Positions 22,369-31,019 are shown, counted from the stretch's first letter. The stretch: 64,000 nucleotides of DNA from Lachnospiraceae bacterium (GCA_021770345.1 JAETRD010000015.1:1-64000), one strand, 5' to 3'. Notes: generated by a model from the letters alone, not told the origin. Made by a program: numbers and translations.

Positions 22369-23571
22369 TTATACAACTGTTCTGCTCTTTTGTCCCCGGT
22401 AAATCCCTAAAACAGCAAGAGCTGCAAAGAATGTCAAAACGAAAACCGCCATAACCGGGTAGCTGACATACGTTCCGAACACGTTGAAACCCTTATATCC
22501 GCCGAATACCTCTTTCATCAGCGTGACATTTGCCAGTCCGAAGTCCACAAGCGCCCCAAGCCTCTGGGTCACGCTATCGCCCATTGCCGCCAGCCCCACA
22601 TTTACAAACAGGATTGCAAGGCTGACCCCCGCCGGCCCCATCTGGCTTTTCATGCGGGAGGAAATAAAACAGATCATCAGACCATAGACCGCGCCGGTAA
22701 AAATGAGCCATGCGGCCCCGACTGCGGCAAGCTGCCAGACCTTCCATGGGAACATGGACCGGGCATAGGTGGGAATGGACTGGATGGCGACATCCCAGCC
22801 ATGAAAACTCCCATGGGGCAGAAAACCGAACAGAAACGTGGCGGCCAGATACAGCGCGGCCACAACCGTGGAGGCGGCGAGTACGCTCAACAATTTTGCT
22901 GCGACAATCTTCCGCCTGCCGTTCCGTGAGCTTAAAATCAGGTTGTCCATGCCGCTGGACCGCTCCACGGCGAACACCGGGGCAATGACAAAGGTCAGCG
23001 GCACAAACAGAAGGAACTGCATCATATGCTCTCCCCAGTTGTTGAACAGGTTTTCCCACAGCAGGGCGTTGGCAAACTCCGGCTCCCCCATCTCTTCCAG
23101 CCGTTCCAGGGCGGCGGACAGCTCCCGATAGTCAAAAGAATCCTGCTTCCCCTGGCTTTCCAATTCCGCAATCTTCCCTTGCAGAAGGGCGATGCCATAG
23201 GGTTCCTCGGCGCTCTCCGGCGGTGTGCCATTCCAATACTCCTCCACCCGTTCGGCGTAGGCGTGGTAGTTTACGGCCAGAATGATCTCCGGCTGGTCTT
23301 TGACGCTCCGTGAAATCATCCGGGCGTCTGTGCCGTACCGTGCGCTGACTTCCTGATAGATTTTTTCCGCTTCTGCGGCTTTTTCGCTGTCAAAGGGACC
23401 TTCCCAGTTGGCGGCTAATTCCTCGTAAGCGCGGTAACTGTCATTGCCGCCGATCAGGAACATGGTGGAGGTCAGACCGACCACGCTGTAGAGGACGAAC
23501 AGGCACACCAACAGCAGCAGGGTTCTCCTGTTCAGTAACAGTTTTCGCAATTCAAATCGAAACAGAGACAT
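22369..23571 (-). CDS. ABC transporter permease, ABC-2 type
   Basis: A 400-residue membrane protein: one N-terminal helix (about 20-42), an outer loop of some 150 residues rich in E and A, then five or six helices. This is the layout of ABC-2 export permeases that pair with a single ATPase. The charged start MSLFRFELRKLLLNRR is typical. It begins four bases after the stop of its ATPase gene behind GGGAGGT. It is the last gene of a four-gene exporter operon. The substrate is unknown; context with MarR and DrrAB-like genes suggests a drug or antimicrobial peptide. Confidence 0.82.
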   Translation of the reverse strand: MSLFRFELRKLLLNRRTLLLLVCLFVLYSVVGLTSTMFLIGGNDSYRAYEELAANWEGPFDSEKAAEAEKIYQEVSARYGTDARMISRSVKDQPEIILAVNYHAYAERVEEYWNGTPPESAEEPYGIALLQGKIAELESQGKQDSFDYRELSAALERLEEMGEPEFANALLWENLFNNWGEHMMQFLLFVPLTFVIAPVFAVERSSGMDNLILSSRNGRRKIVAAKLLSVLAASTVVAALYLAATFLFGFLPHGSFHGWDVAIQSIPTYARSMFPWKVWQLAAVGAAWLIFTGAVYGLMICFISSRMKSQMGPAGVSLAILFVNVGLAAMGDSVTQRLGALVDFGLANVTLMKEVFGGYKGFNVFGTYVSYPVMAVFVLTFFAALAVLGIYRGQKSRTVV

Positions 23572-23575
23572 GGCG

Positions 23576-24457
23576 TTACCTCCCGGCCTTTCCAGGCAAG
23601 TAGTTGAAAAGATACAGATAGGCGTCCTCCAGCGTTGGTGCGGCCTGTATCGCGTCAGGGACCGGCTTTGTGTCCGCAATGATGCGGACCTCCATGCAGC
23701 CGTCCTTCGCCCTGACATTGCTGATGACCGCCCGGTTTTGATAGTCCATAAGTTGTTCGGCGGGCATCTCCGCCAGCCAGACCCTGCCCTCCATCATCTG
23801 GACATATTCTCCGCCCGTGTGGATGTGCTGGATTCCGCCATACTCCATCATCATGATCTGCGCGGCAATATGCTCTACGTCGGATACGATATGGGTAGAG
23901 AGCAGCACCAAGCGGTCCTTTGCGTAGGCGGAGATAATGTTGCGGAACTTGATCCGCTCATAGGGGTCCAGGCCGGAGGTGGGTTCATCCAGAATCAAAA
24001 TCTCCGGGTCGTCCAGAAGGGCCTGGGCAATACCCAGCCTGCGCTGCATCCCGCCGGAATAGGCGGCGCATTTCCGTTTCAGATCGTCCCAAAGGCCGAC
24101 GCTGCGGGTCAGTTCCTCAATCCGCTTTTTCGCCCGGGCTTTTTCCATCCCTTTCAGCGCCGCCGAGTATTCCAGATAATCCCTGCCTGTAAAATCGCCG
24201 TAAAAGCTGACGTCCTGAGGCAGATAGCCGATTTTCGCCCGGTATTCGTCCCCCACGGTATGAATATCTTTTCCGTCATACAGGACACGCCCATTTGTGG
24301 GACGCAGCACATCGGCCAGTATCCGAATCATTGTGGTTTTTCCCGCGCCGTTGGGGCCCAGCAGTCCGTAGACCCCCGCCCCCATGGTGAGGGAAATTCC
24401 TTTCAGGACTTGTTTGCTCTTGTAGCTTTTTGTGACAGCTTCCAATTTCAATTCCAT
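23576..24457 (-). CDS. ABC transporter ATP-binding protein
   Basis: A 293-residue ATPase: Walker A GPNGAGKTT near residue 35, Q-loop in IGYLPQD, signature YSGGMQRRLG, Walker B ILILDEPTSGLD, then the switch STH. The C-terminal 70 residues (MMEGRVWLAEMPAEQLMDYQ) are the accessory tail common in export ATPases. It lies three bases after the stop of the DrrB-like permease gene and just before its own permease, so the four genes are one transcript holding two export systems. Confidence 0.92.
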   Translation of the reverse strand: MELKLEAVTKSYKSKQVLKGISLTMGAGVYGLLGPNGAGKTTMIRILADVLRPTNGRVLYDGKDIHTVGDEYRAKIGYLPQDVSFYGDFTGRDYLEYSAALKGMEKARAKKRIEELTRSVGLWDDLKRKCAAYSGGMQRRLGIAQALLDDPEILILDEPTSGLDPYERIKFRNIISAYAKDRLVLLSTHIVSDVEHIAAQIMMMEYGGIQHIHTGGEYVQMMEGRVWLAEMPAEQLMDYQNRAVISNVRAKDGCMEVRIIADTKPVPDAIQAAPTLEDAYLYLFNYLPGKAGR

Positions 24458-24460
24458 AAG

Positions 24461-25309
24461 TCACCTCCTGGCAGCGGCCCCGCCGCCCCGCATCCCAGCG
24501 GCGACCTTTATGGTGGAAAAGTCTGCCCGGTCAAATTTGCGGACACACAATGCGAAGAAAAAAGCTCCGATCAAAATGGTGATGGCCAGCCCCATCAGCG
24601 GCGTGATGACAAATCCGCCAATAGAGAACGCTATACCCTGTTCTACAAGTTCCTTCGTGTTCAGCGTGTGCGCCCCCAAAGCGATGTAGCGGAAAATGGA
24701 GGTGGTATAGGTCAGCGGGTTCAGGTAGACGATGGGCAGCAGAAAACCGGGGATCATGGTAGTGGGGATATACGCGCCGGAAACGAAGGTCAGGGGCATC
24801 ATAATCATGGAACTGATGGTCTGGAAAGCGGGGGAGTTGCGGGAAACCGTTGCCAGAAACAGGCCGATGGCGCTGAACGCCATAGCGGAAATCAGCATCA
24901 CCGCCGCCAGCAGCAGGATTTGCAGGACACCCACCCGCAGGCCGAGCACAATGCCGCAGATCATGGTGACAACGCCTTGCAGCGTGGCGATGACCGCCCC
25001 AGACAGAATGTGTCCCATAGAAATCTGCGTCCGCGCAATGGGTGCCACCAGAACTTCTTTCATATAGCCGCTGGAAATGTCGGTCAGAATATCAGAGGAA
25101 TTGTTGACGCTGACCTGGAACACGCTCATGATGATCACACCGGAAATCAGGTAAGGCATGGGGGCGTCAAGTCCGCTCATGGAGGATTTCATCAAAAACG
25201 AAAACATCACCAGCATGAACATGGACATAAACAGGGCGCCGAATACCCGTCCCTTGCTGCGGATATAGTTTAGTAAATTCCTCTGCACAATCGCTGTAAT
25301 CGGGTTCAT
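24461..25309 (-). CDS. ABC-2 export permease, DrrB-like
   Basis: A 282-residue protein with six membrane helices and the ABC-2 signature region (AFSAIGLFLATVSRNSPAFQ, then SSMIMMPLTFVSGAYIPT, PLTYTTSIFRY). The N-terminus NPITAIVQRNLLNYIRSKGR is typical of daunorubicin-resistance-type (DrrB) permeases. Its start overlaps the stop of the DrrA-like ATPase (ATGA). The C-terminal GMRGGGAAARR is basic and flexible. It probably exports a hydrophobic drug or lipid together with the preceding ATPase. Confidence 0.88.
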   Translation of the reverse strand: MNPITAIVQRNLLNYIRSKGRVFGALFMSMFMLVMFSFLMKSSMSGLDAPMPYLISGVIIMSVFQVSVNNSSDILTDISSGYMKEVLVAPIARTQISMGHILSGAVIATLQGVVTMICGIVLGLRVGVLQILLLAAVMLISAMAFSAIGLFLATVSRNSPAFQTISSMIMMPLTFVSGAYIPTTMIPGFLLPIVYLNPLTYTTSIFRYIALGAHTLNTKELVEQGIAFSIGGFVITPLMGLAITILIGAFFFALCVRKFDRADFSTIKVAAGMRGGGAAARR

Positions 25310-26220
25310 TCTCGAATCTCCTTTCCGGTTATCGCCAGGAACACCTCATTCAGCGTCCCGTTTTTCACCTCAAAATCCATAATCTCGCCCCTGTGCGCCG
25401 ATAAAATTTCCAACGCAGCAGGCGCTTTTTTCGTGTGAAACATCAGCTTGTTTTCGACTTTCCGATAGGAAACATCCCGCTCCTGCAACGCAGATTCCAA
25501 CGGCTCGGTCTGGGCGCAGACAACGTCCACCTCCGTACCGGTATATTGATGCTTCAAATTCTCCGGCGTGTCGTGTGCGACAATTTTGCCGTGGTCCATA
25601 ATGACAACCCTGGAACAGACCTCCGCCTCATCCATATAGTGGGTGGTCAGGAAGATGGTCATGTTCTTCTGCTTCTGGAGCCGCTGAATGTATTCCCACA
25701 CATTGGCTCTGGTTTGCGGGTCCAGGCCGGTGGTGGGTTCATCCAGGAACAAAACCTTTGGGTCGTGTACCAGCCCTCTGGCAATCTCGGCCCGCCGTTT
25801 CATGCCGCCGGACAGACTGCCCACCGCCGCCCGCCGCCATTCTGTAAGCTCCACCAAGTCGAGGGCAAAGGTGATGCGCTCCCGCACCTCGTTCTTCGGC
25901 ACCTTATAGAAAGCGCAATGATATTTCAGGTTTTCCTCCACGGTCATCTGGGCGTCCAGAGTGGAATCCTGAAAGACAATCCCAATGTCCTTCCGCACCA
26001 GACTGCGTTCCCCGGAAACATCATGGCCGTTGATGGTCAGTGTGCCCTCCGTTTTGTCCAGGATGGTACACAGGGTGTTGATGGTCGTGCTTTTGCCTGC
26101 GCCGTTGGGACCGAGGAACGCGAAGATACTGCCCTCGTCCACGGCGAAGGAGATGTCGTCCACCGCCGTAAAATCCCCGTACTTTTTCGAGAAATGCTCC
26201 ACTTGTATGATTGGGTTCAT
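25306..26220 (-). CDS. ABC export ATPase, DrrA-like
   Basis: A 304-residue ATPase with Walker A GPNGAGKST, Q-loop IGIVFQDSTLD, signature LSGGMKRRAEIARG and Walker B VLFLDEPTTGLDPQT. FQDSTLDAQMTVEENL and the C-terminal NGTLNEVFLAITGKEIRE are characteristic of DrrA-type multidrug ATPases. It is the first gene of the exporter operon, behind AGGAGG, and lies 28 bp after a strong terminator-like hairpin that separates it from marR. Confidence 0.92.
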   Translation of the reverse strand: MNPIIQVEHFSKKYGDFTAVDDISFAVDEGSIFAFLGPNGAGKSTTINTLCTILDKTEGTLTINGHDVSGERSLVRKDIGIVFQDSTLDAQMTVEENLKYHCAFYKVPKNEVRERITFALDLVELTEWRRAAVGSLSGGMKRRAEIARGLVHDPKVLFLDEPTTGLDPQTRANVWEYIQRLQKQKNMTIFLTTHYMDEAEVCSRVVIMDHGKIVAHDTPENLKHQYTGTEVDVVCAQTEPLESALQERDVSYRKVENKLMFHTKKAPAALEILSAHRGEIMDFEVKNGTLNEVFLAITGKEIRE

Positions 26221-26236
26221 GTTGCTGCCTCCTACT

Positions 26237-26276
26237 AAAAAATGAAGTCCTATGCGGGCGAACCCGCATAGGACTT
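26237..26276 (-). terminator. Hairpin with U-tract between marR and the exporter genes
   Basis: AAGTCCTATGCGGG / CCCGCATAGGACTT, a 14-bp perfect stem with a four-base loop (26245-26276), then CATTTTTTAG on the minus strand. No separate promoter is evident downstream, so it could act as an attenuator as well as a terminator. Confidence 0.75.
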
Positions 26277-26328
26277 ATCTCTATAGAAATCTATAGCGCC
26301 TTGGTTATTCGGTTGTCATTTCAGGACA

Positions 26329-26754
26329 TCACCGCCAGATATCGCCCAGTTCAATCAGCTTGGCCTGAATGCGGACGTAGGCTTTCGCGTCCTCCTCGCC
26401 CAACGCTTCCAGCATTCTTGACACCGAACGAATCATTCCGGTCCTGCGCTCCTCCACCAGGGTGACGCCCTTTTCTGTCAAGCTGACAATGACCTGCCGG
26501 CTGTCCGCCGGATCGGGGGTCCGTGTGACCATGCCTTGGCCCTCCAGGGATTTCAGCATGGCTGCAACCCTCGCCGTGGTCAGCATCAGTGCCCGACTCA
26601 TGTCCTTGGGGTATGCCCGGTTTCCATTCGCGGCCAGGTAATTGAGCGCCAGGACCTCGCCCCTTACAATTTGAGACATGGTTCGTTCCATCTTGATTTG
26701 TGGTGCGGAGGCACGCATATCAATGAGCTGTATCGCCAGCCGGGTGTAGTCCAT
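26329..26754 (-). CDS. MarR-family regulator
   Basis: A 141-residue winged-helix protein of MarR type: ALNYLAANGNRAYPKDMSRA, LTTARVAAMLKSLEGQGMV and the wing TRTPDPADSRQVIVSLTEKG. MarR dimers bind palindromes and are released by small hydrophobic ligands or oxidation. It is transcribed ahead of the four exporter genes from a strong promoter that carries a CTAAC-AAA-GTTAG dyad, so it probably represses both itself and the exporters. This is a standard drug-efflux arrangement. It lies between two sets of transposon remnants. Confidence 0.88.
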   Translation of the reverse strand: MDYTRLAIQLIDMRASAPQIKMERTMSQIVRGEVLALNYLAANGNRAYPKDMSRALMLTTARVAAMLKSLEGQGMVTRTPDPADSRQVIVSLTEKGVTLVEERRTGMIRSVSRMLEALGEEDAKAYVRIQAKLIELGDIWR

Positions 26755-26779
26755 AGAACGTTATCGCCTTTCTTAATTA

Positions 26780-26822
26780 CTAACTTTGTTAGGAATATAA
26801 CACGGATTTTCACTATTGTCAA
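26780..26822 (-). promoter_or_regulatory. marR promoter and operator
   Basis: TTGACA (26822-26817), 17 bp, TATATT (26799-26794) on the minus strand, then the dyad CTAAC-AAA-GTTAG (26792-26780) at the start of transcription, a good MarR operator candidate. Confidence 0.8.
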
Positions 26823-26867
26823 TGGGGAAAGGAAAAATTTTGGAGGTACGTCACGGTATAGCTTCAA

Positions 26868-27160
26868 TCAGCAATAAATCAATTCCGCAAAAATGATTTC
26901 CTCCACCTGGGCCTTACATCAATTCATCAGCCCCACCCAGCGCATAGGGTCGCGGGCTTTCAAGTCCTCGGTGGCTCCGCCCCCCCCCTTTGCCATTCCC
27001 GGCATCATGCTGTCCAACAGGTCATGGGCGGCATCCTCGATTTCCAGAAGATGGGCGTACAGCTTGCCCCTCCATCACCAACTCGGCCCAAACGATGGGG
27101 CGATGTTCTTTCAGATACCGCAAACGCAACAGGCCATACTTGCCCAAACTGCGGTCAGGC
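26868..27160 (-). pseudogene. tnpV: tnpV-like remnant
   Basis: Piecing frames together gives KYGLLRLRYLKEHRPIVWAE, then KLYAHLLEIEDAAHDLLDSM, ARDPMRWVGLMN and CKAQVEEIIFAELIYC. This is the pattern of TnpV, a small protein of Tn4451-type and related clostridial transposons. The frame is broken by an indel before KLYAHLL, another at a run of seven G (about 26985), and an in-frame TGA after WVGLMN. It cannot make a normal protein. Confidence 0.7.
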
Positions 27161-27345
27161 AGCTGGCGATTTGGAAAAGCCCGTAGCCCTCCAAAGTCAT
27201 AGTGTAGATGCGCCGTACCATGTCAGCGGCCCCGCTGTCCACAATCCGGTTTTCCCTATTTTTGTCCCAGAGATAGCCATAGTGGACAAAGCCGGTCAAA
27301 GCGAGTGCCGGAAACGCCGTCATCAGTGTAATGAATGAAATATGC
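27161..27345 (-). pseudogene. Large serine recombinase remnant with internal deletion
   Basis: Two pieces remain. Near 27290-27340 one frame reads HYTDDGVSGTRFDRL, part of the catalytic domain of transposon serine recombinases. The other frame then reads YGYLWDKNRENRIVDSGAAD and MVRRIYTMTLEGYGLFQIAS, from the recombinase domain. The intervening residues are deleted and the C-terminus runs straight into the tnpV remnant. The element that brought the exporter genes is therefore immobile. Confidence 0.72.
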
Positions 27346-27420
27346 TCTAAGCTGCCCTCATCTATCACTGAAAAATCAGTTGATTAACAAGTCACTTAGA
27401 ACATATGTCACCCGGTGTCT

Positions 27421-28314
27421 TTATACACTTTCTTGGTTGCGATATTCCCGTGGGGTACAGCCAAAATTTTTGATAAACTGTTTTGAAAAATAGCTTAAAT
27501 GATTAAACCCACAGCTAAAAGCAATCTCTGTAATGCTTTTTTCAGTATTCTGAAGCAGGTTACAACTTGTTTTGAGCCGAAATGTATTCAAAAAATCCAC
27601 CGGAGACTGTTGCAAATAGTGTTTGAAAATAAGACAGCATTTACTGCGGCTCACGTTACCCGAAGCCGCAATTTCATTCAATGATATTTGCTCTGCATAG
27701 TGTTGATAAATAAATGACACCATATTTTTTTGGATTTCCAGATCACTGTTACTTTCACTTTTACTATCTGTAATGACTAATTCCCCGCATTGCAGTAAAC
27801 TGCTCCATAGCTGAAACATAACTGCGACAACCTGCATTTCATATGCGTTCGCTGCTTCTGCCTTTAGACAACGGATTTGTTCAAGATATTCTGCTATCTC
27901 CTGTCCTCTTGTCTGCTTTGCATGAAAATGCAAATATTCACAATCAGAATTTTCAATAACGGGCGTAACATATTTTTGCAATAAAGTTTTATTGCTGCCA
28001 AATAAAGACGGGTGGAACAAAATACATAAAAAGCGGCAGTTCTGCTCTTTATAGGAATAGCCGTAGTGCATTTGACGGGCATTTACCATAAGGGAATCCT
28101 TTTCGTTCAGAAGAATCCTTTTGCCGTTGATGTAATAGCACATTTTCCCCGATATCATATAAATCCATTCCATATCCTCGTGCCAATGACAAGGCGCACT
28201 CATTCCGGGATAAACTGTTAAATCAGCAGTACGGATATACAGCGGAATCCCCGTATGCTCATAATGAACAATTTCTGAAAAATCCTGCATGAGTTCAATC
28301 GCAATCTTTTCCAT
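27421..28314 (-). CDS. AraC-family regulator of the O-acetyltransferase group
   Basis: A 297-residue regulator with an N-terminal cupin (CHWHEDMEWIYMISGKMCYY, an ARQMHYGYSY segment) and a C-terminal double HTH (QISLNEIAASGNVSRSKC, then SITEIAFSCGFNHLSYFSKQ, ending GCTPREYR). ATG 28314 follows AAGG by eight bases. It diverges from the O-acetyltransferase gene at 28435, with a CAATTC-TGTTA-GAATTG dyad between, so it probably controls that operon. Base composition is markedly more AT-rich than the flanking chromosome, suggesting transfer from another host. Confidence 0.86.
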   Translation of the reverse strand: MEKIAIELMQDFSEIVHYEHTGIPLYIRTADLTVYPGMSAPCHWHEDMEWIYMISGKMCYYINGKRILLNEKDSLMVNARQMHYGYSYKEQNCRFLCILFHPSLFGSNKTLLQKYVTPVIENSDCEYLHFHAKQTRGQEIAEYLEQIRCLKAEAANAYEMQVVAVMFQLWSSLLQCGELVITDSKSESNSDLEIQKNMVSFIYQHYAEQISLNEIAASGNVSRSKCCLIFKHYLQQSPVDFLNTFRLKTSCNLLQNTEKSITEIAFSCGFNHLSYFSKQFIKNFGCTPREYRNQESV

Positions 28315-28357
28315 ACTTCTACCTTCTCCCAAATACTATATTTATACTTTTTAACGA

Positions 28358-28395
28358 CAATTCTGTTAGAATTGGCGAAAAGTAAACACTATAAT
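28358..28395 (+). promoter_or_regulatory. Divergent regulatory region of the O-acetyltransferase operon
   Basis: CAATTC-TGTTA-GAATTG at 28358-28374 is a dyad between the divergent genes. TATAAT at 28390-28395 with weak TTAGAA 18 bp upstream would serve the plus-strand operon. Confidence 0.5.
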
Positions 28396-28434
28396 TATAA
28401 CAAAATACAGCAAAAAAACCAATAAGGAGAACTT

Positions 28435-29067
28435 ATGAACCAAAAAGAAAGAATGTTGAACGGTCTGCCTTATAAGGCATGGCTCGATGGCCTGGAAGAA
28501 GAACGGGAAGCCTGCAAGCAGCTCATTTATGAATTTAATCTCCTGCCGCCGAAAGAAAGATTTCAAATTCCCGAATTGCTTAAAAAGCTGCTTGGAAAAA
28601 CAGGGGAAAAAGTTTGGATAGAGCCGCCTTTTCATTGTGACTATGGGTGGAACATTGAAGTGGGCAACAATTTTTTTGCAAATTATAACCTCACGATCCT
28701 TGATGTAGGAAAAGTCACAATCGGGGAAAATGCACAGATCGCACCTAATGTATCCATTTATACGGCAGGGCACCCGATACACCCGGAAAGCCGCAACTCT
28801 GGTTATGAATACGGAATCCCTGTCACGATTGGCGATAACGTGTGGATCGGCGGCAATGCGGTCATACTTCCGGGAGTGACGGTCGGAAATAATGTCGTGA
28901 TCGGAGCAGGGAGTATTGTGGCAAAAGACATTCCCGACAACGTGATTGCAACCGGTAATCCTTGCAGGGTTATCCGTGAAATAACGGAGGAAGACAGAAT
29001 TTACTACTTCAAAAAAAGAAAATTTGATACGGAATCCTGGACTGATATGGGGGAAAACAGGACATGA
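28435..29067 (+). CDS. Sugar O-acetyltransferase (maltose/galactoside acetyltransferase family), copy 1
   Basis: A 210-residue left-handed beta-helix enzyme of the Maa/LacA family. The N-terminal Mac domain ([20 protein letters not shown]) is followed by hexapeptide repeats ([40 protein letters not shown]). The catalytic His is in [11 protein letters not shown]. These enzymes acetylate sugars with acetyl-CoA, thought to remove non-metabolisable sugars. It is followed with a four-base overlap by a VOC protein and then by a second O-acetyltransferase. All are AT-rich. Confidence 0.92.
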   Translation: MNQKERMLNGLPYKAWLDGLEEEREACKQLIYEFNLLPPKERFQIPELLKKLLGKTGEKVWIEPPFHCDYGWNIEVGNNFFANYNLTILDVGKVTIGENAQIAPNVSIYTAGHPIHPESRNSGYEYGIPVTIGDNVWIGGNAVILPGVTVGNNVVIGAGSIVAKDIPDNVIATGNPCRVIREITEEDRIYYFKKRKFDTESWTDMGENRT

Positions 29068-29447
29068 AAATTGAACATATTGCAATGTATGTAAATGATT
29101 TGGAACGGGCAAAGAATTTTTTTGTACATTATTTCCATGCAACGGCGGGTGAAAAGTATCATAACCAAAAAACAGGTTTCCAATCTTATTTTCTTTCCTT
29201 TCAAGGGGAGTGCAGGTTGGAGATTATGAGCAAACCCGAAATGGAAAGCATGGAAAAACCTCTTGCCCGTACAGGGTATGCACATATCGCTCTTTCCGTA
29301 GGAACAAAGGAGGCAGTCAATACATTGACAGAACAGTTAAGGAAAGACGGATATTGCATAATCAGTAATCCAAGAACAACAGGGGACGGGTATTATGAAA
29401 GCTGTCTGATTGATTTTGAAAATAATCAGATTGAAATAACAATATAG
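29064..29447 (+). CDS. VOC-family (glyoxalase-like) protein
   Basis: A 127-residue single-domain vicinal-oxygen-chelate protein: [20 protein letters not shown] at the start, [18 protein letters not shown] in the middle and a C-terminal [12 protein letters not shown] metal ligand region. Likely metal ligands are His5, the His of GYAHIA and Glu near the end. The family includes glyoxalase I, fosfomycin resistance proteins and dioxygenases; this member is unassigned. The start overlaps the preceding acetyltransferase stop (ATGA), so the two are translated together. Confidence 0.85.
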   Translation: MKIEHIAMYVNDLERAKNFFVHYFHATAGEKYHNQKTGFQSYFLSFQGECRLEIMSKPEMESMEKPLARTGYAHIALSVGTKEAVNTLTEQLRKDGYCIISNPRTTGDGYYESCLIDFENNQIEITI

Positions 29448-29461
29448 CGGAGGAAAAAGAT

Positions 29462-30091
29462 ATGACAATGCGAGAAAGAATAATGAATGGAAAGTTGTTT
29501 ACTGATGAATGTGAGGGACTTCCGGAGGAACGCACAGCCGCCAAAATGAAAATGAAGTCTTTTAACGAATCTTCTCCTGAAAATCCGGCTGCACGCACAA
29601 AAATGTTAGAAGAAATGCTCGGCAAATCCGAAAATGTTTGGATAGAACCGCCTTTTTATTTCTGTTACGGAACGCATATTTATATCGGAGAGGGGTCTTA
29701 CATCAATTTCAACTGTAACTTTATGGATGACGGTATTATCACAATAGGGAAAAGCGTTATGTTTGGCGCAGCCGTAACGATTGCGACAGTGGGACACCCA
29801 ATCTGCCCCGATATGAGGGAATATATGTATACTGCCCCTGTAACGATTGAAGATAATTGTTGGATTGGGGCAAATGTTACGATATGTCCGGGAGTAACGA
29901 TAGGGAAAAACAGTGTCATTGGGGCGGGAAGTGTCGTTATCCATGACATACCCGAAAATTCAGTTGCCGCAGGGAATCCCTGTAAAGTGATTCGGCAGAT
30001 TGATGAAAGGGACAGCCAGTATTACTTTAAGGATAGAATGATTGATAAAACGGACTTAGCGGAAGAAGCGGAACTACGAAAAAACAAGTAG
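29462..30091 (+). CDS. Sugar O-acetyltransferase, copy 2
   Basis: A 209-residue paralogue of the protein at 28435, of the same family and length: Mac domain (MTMRERIMNGKLFTDECEGL), repeats (IEDNCWIGANVTICPGVTIG) and active-site VGHPICPDMRE. The two copies are clearly diverged, so they are not a recent duplication. A ribosome-binding site GGAGG precedes it by eight bases. The 3' end is overlapped on the other strand by an excisionase remnant. Two acetyltransferases with one VOC protein under one AraC regulator suggests a sugar or aminoglycoside-like detoxification cassette, but the substrate is unknown. Confidence 0.92.
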   Translation: MTMRERIMNGKLFTDECEGLPEERTAAKMKMKSFNESSPENPAARTKMLEEMLGKSENVWIEPPFYFCYGTHIYIGEGSYINFNCNFMDDGIITIGKSVMFGAAVTIATVGHPICPDMREYMYTAPVTIEDNCWIGANVTICPGVTIGKNSVIGAGSVVIHDIPENSVAAGNPCKVIRQIDERDSQYYFKDRMIDKTDLAEEAELRKNK

Positions 30092-30314
30092 ACAGATGAA
30101 AAAGGAACAGCCACTTAAAAATCTGCTGTTCCTTTTTATTCATTATCAAAAGTACCTTCCGCCCGACTTTTAGGACTGGCAGCTTTCCCCACTCTACAAG
30201 ATTCCGCAGAGTATTCCTACCAATACCCGTATAGTCAGCAGCTTCTTCAATGTGTTGTGCAAATCTTTTTTCTATGGTATCGGGGGAAGAATCCGAATCG
30301 GTATAGCGGAACAA
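30027..30314 (-). pseudogene. Excisionase (Xis)-like remnant
   Basis: The middle part reads EEAADYTGIGRNTLRNLVEW then GKLPVLKVGRKVLLI, the winged HTH of the small excisionases of Tn916-type and related integrative elements. Before and after it the frame is filled with unrelated residues, including the tail overlapping the acetyltransferase gene. The gene is therefore a truncated remnant. It marks the edge of a former integrative element together with the integrase remnant at 30546. Confidence 0.65.
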
Positions 30315-30545
30315 TCGGCGTTATGATATACTTACACGCAGAAAGATTTCATCAGTTCCGATTGCCTGTTATCGATTGGAAAAAGGAGCAAAGACGCAAT
30401 CCTGCCCGTTCAGATAGCTTATTTTACTGGTCTACGGCCTGGGAAAGTGGCAGGGCTGACTTGACGGGACACAGGAAGTTTCTGCGGATTATACGGAAAT
30501 CTTTTTGTCTGCCTGCGGTCGGACGGCTGTCTTGAACTTCCTGCA

Positions 30546-30707
30546 ACAGTGGAAACCGCCTGCCGGACTGCCCGCCGGAAACTGCCGGAACTGGAAGATT
30601 TTCATTTCCACACACTCCGGCATACTTACACAAGCAATCTCCTGTCAAGCGGCGCAGCGCCGAAAGACGCGCAGGAACTGTTAGGTCACTCTGATGTCAG
30701 TATATGA
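30546..30707 (+). pseudogene. Tyrosine integrase remnant, C-terminal fragment
   Basis: The frame reads LPELEDFHFHTLRHTYTSNL then LSSGAAPKDAQELLGHSDVS and stops at 30707. This contains the R and H of HTLRHTY and the second H of LLGHSD of tyrosine recombinases, but ends before the catalytic Tyr. The upstream 220 bp have no matching open frame. Integrative elements of the Tn916/Tn1549 type carry xis and int side by side, so this pair is the end of a decayed one. Confidence 0.75.
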
Positions 30708-30783
30708 GGGTTGATAAACCCTGAAAAATAGGGGAAGTTTATGGAAAAATCGTACAAATTGGAAGTTGCAAAGGGGGGACTTT

Positions 30784-30972
30784 ATGAAATCAAGCAATAG
30801 GGATGATGGCTGGTTAACTGGAAGACTATATTTCAACAGAGAAGATAAGAGAGTAATTATCAAGAGACCGCAAAGTGGGTTTGGCTATACAATGAATTTA
30901 GGAAATAAGTGGACATGGATATTTAATATTATTTTTGTAATTATTATAGTTATATTAGTCAGCGTTCTTTGA
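30784..30972 (+). CDS. Small membrane protein with DUF5808-like motif
   Basis: A 62-residue protein. The start DDGWLTGRLYFNREDKRVII then KRPQSGFGYTMNLGNKWTW matches the short DUF5808 motif normally found at the C-terminus of DUF1648 membrane proteins. One membrane helix follows (about residues 42-61). The ATG at 30784 lies five bases after AAGGGGGG. The gene is very AT-rich and stands alone beside the integrase remnant, so it is probably part of the acquired DNA. The function is unknown. Confidence 0.65.
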   Translation: MKSSNRDDGWLTGRLYFNREDKRVIIKRPQSGFGYTMNLGNKWTWIFNIIFVIIIVILVSVL

Positions 30973-31019
30973 GACCACTTCCAATTTATATACTTGATTA
31001 TAAAATATTTGCCTGTTGC

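Noticed and set aside
23570-25273. A 567-codon open frame on the plus strand opposite the exporter genes
   Set aside because: It lies exactly antisense to two well-supported ABC genes, lacks a recognisable domain, has no ribosome-binding site and is rich in His, Arg, Gly and Gln as expected from reversed GC-rich codons.
30257-30535. Plus-strand frame of 92 codons before the integrase fragment considered as the integrase N-terminus
   Set aside because: Its translation shows no integrase motif. It may be decayed sequence of that gene, but I could not support a reading.
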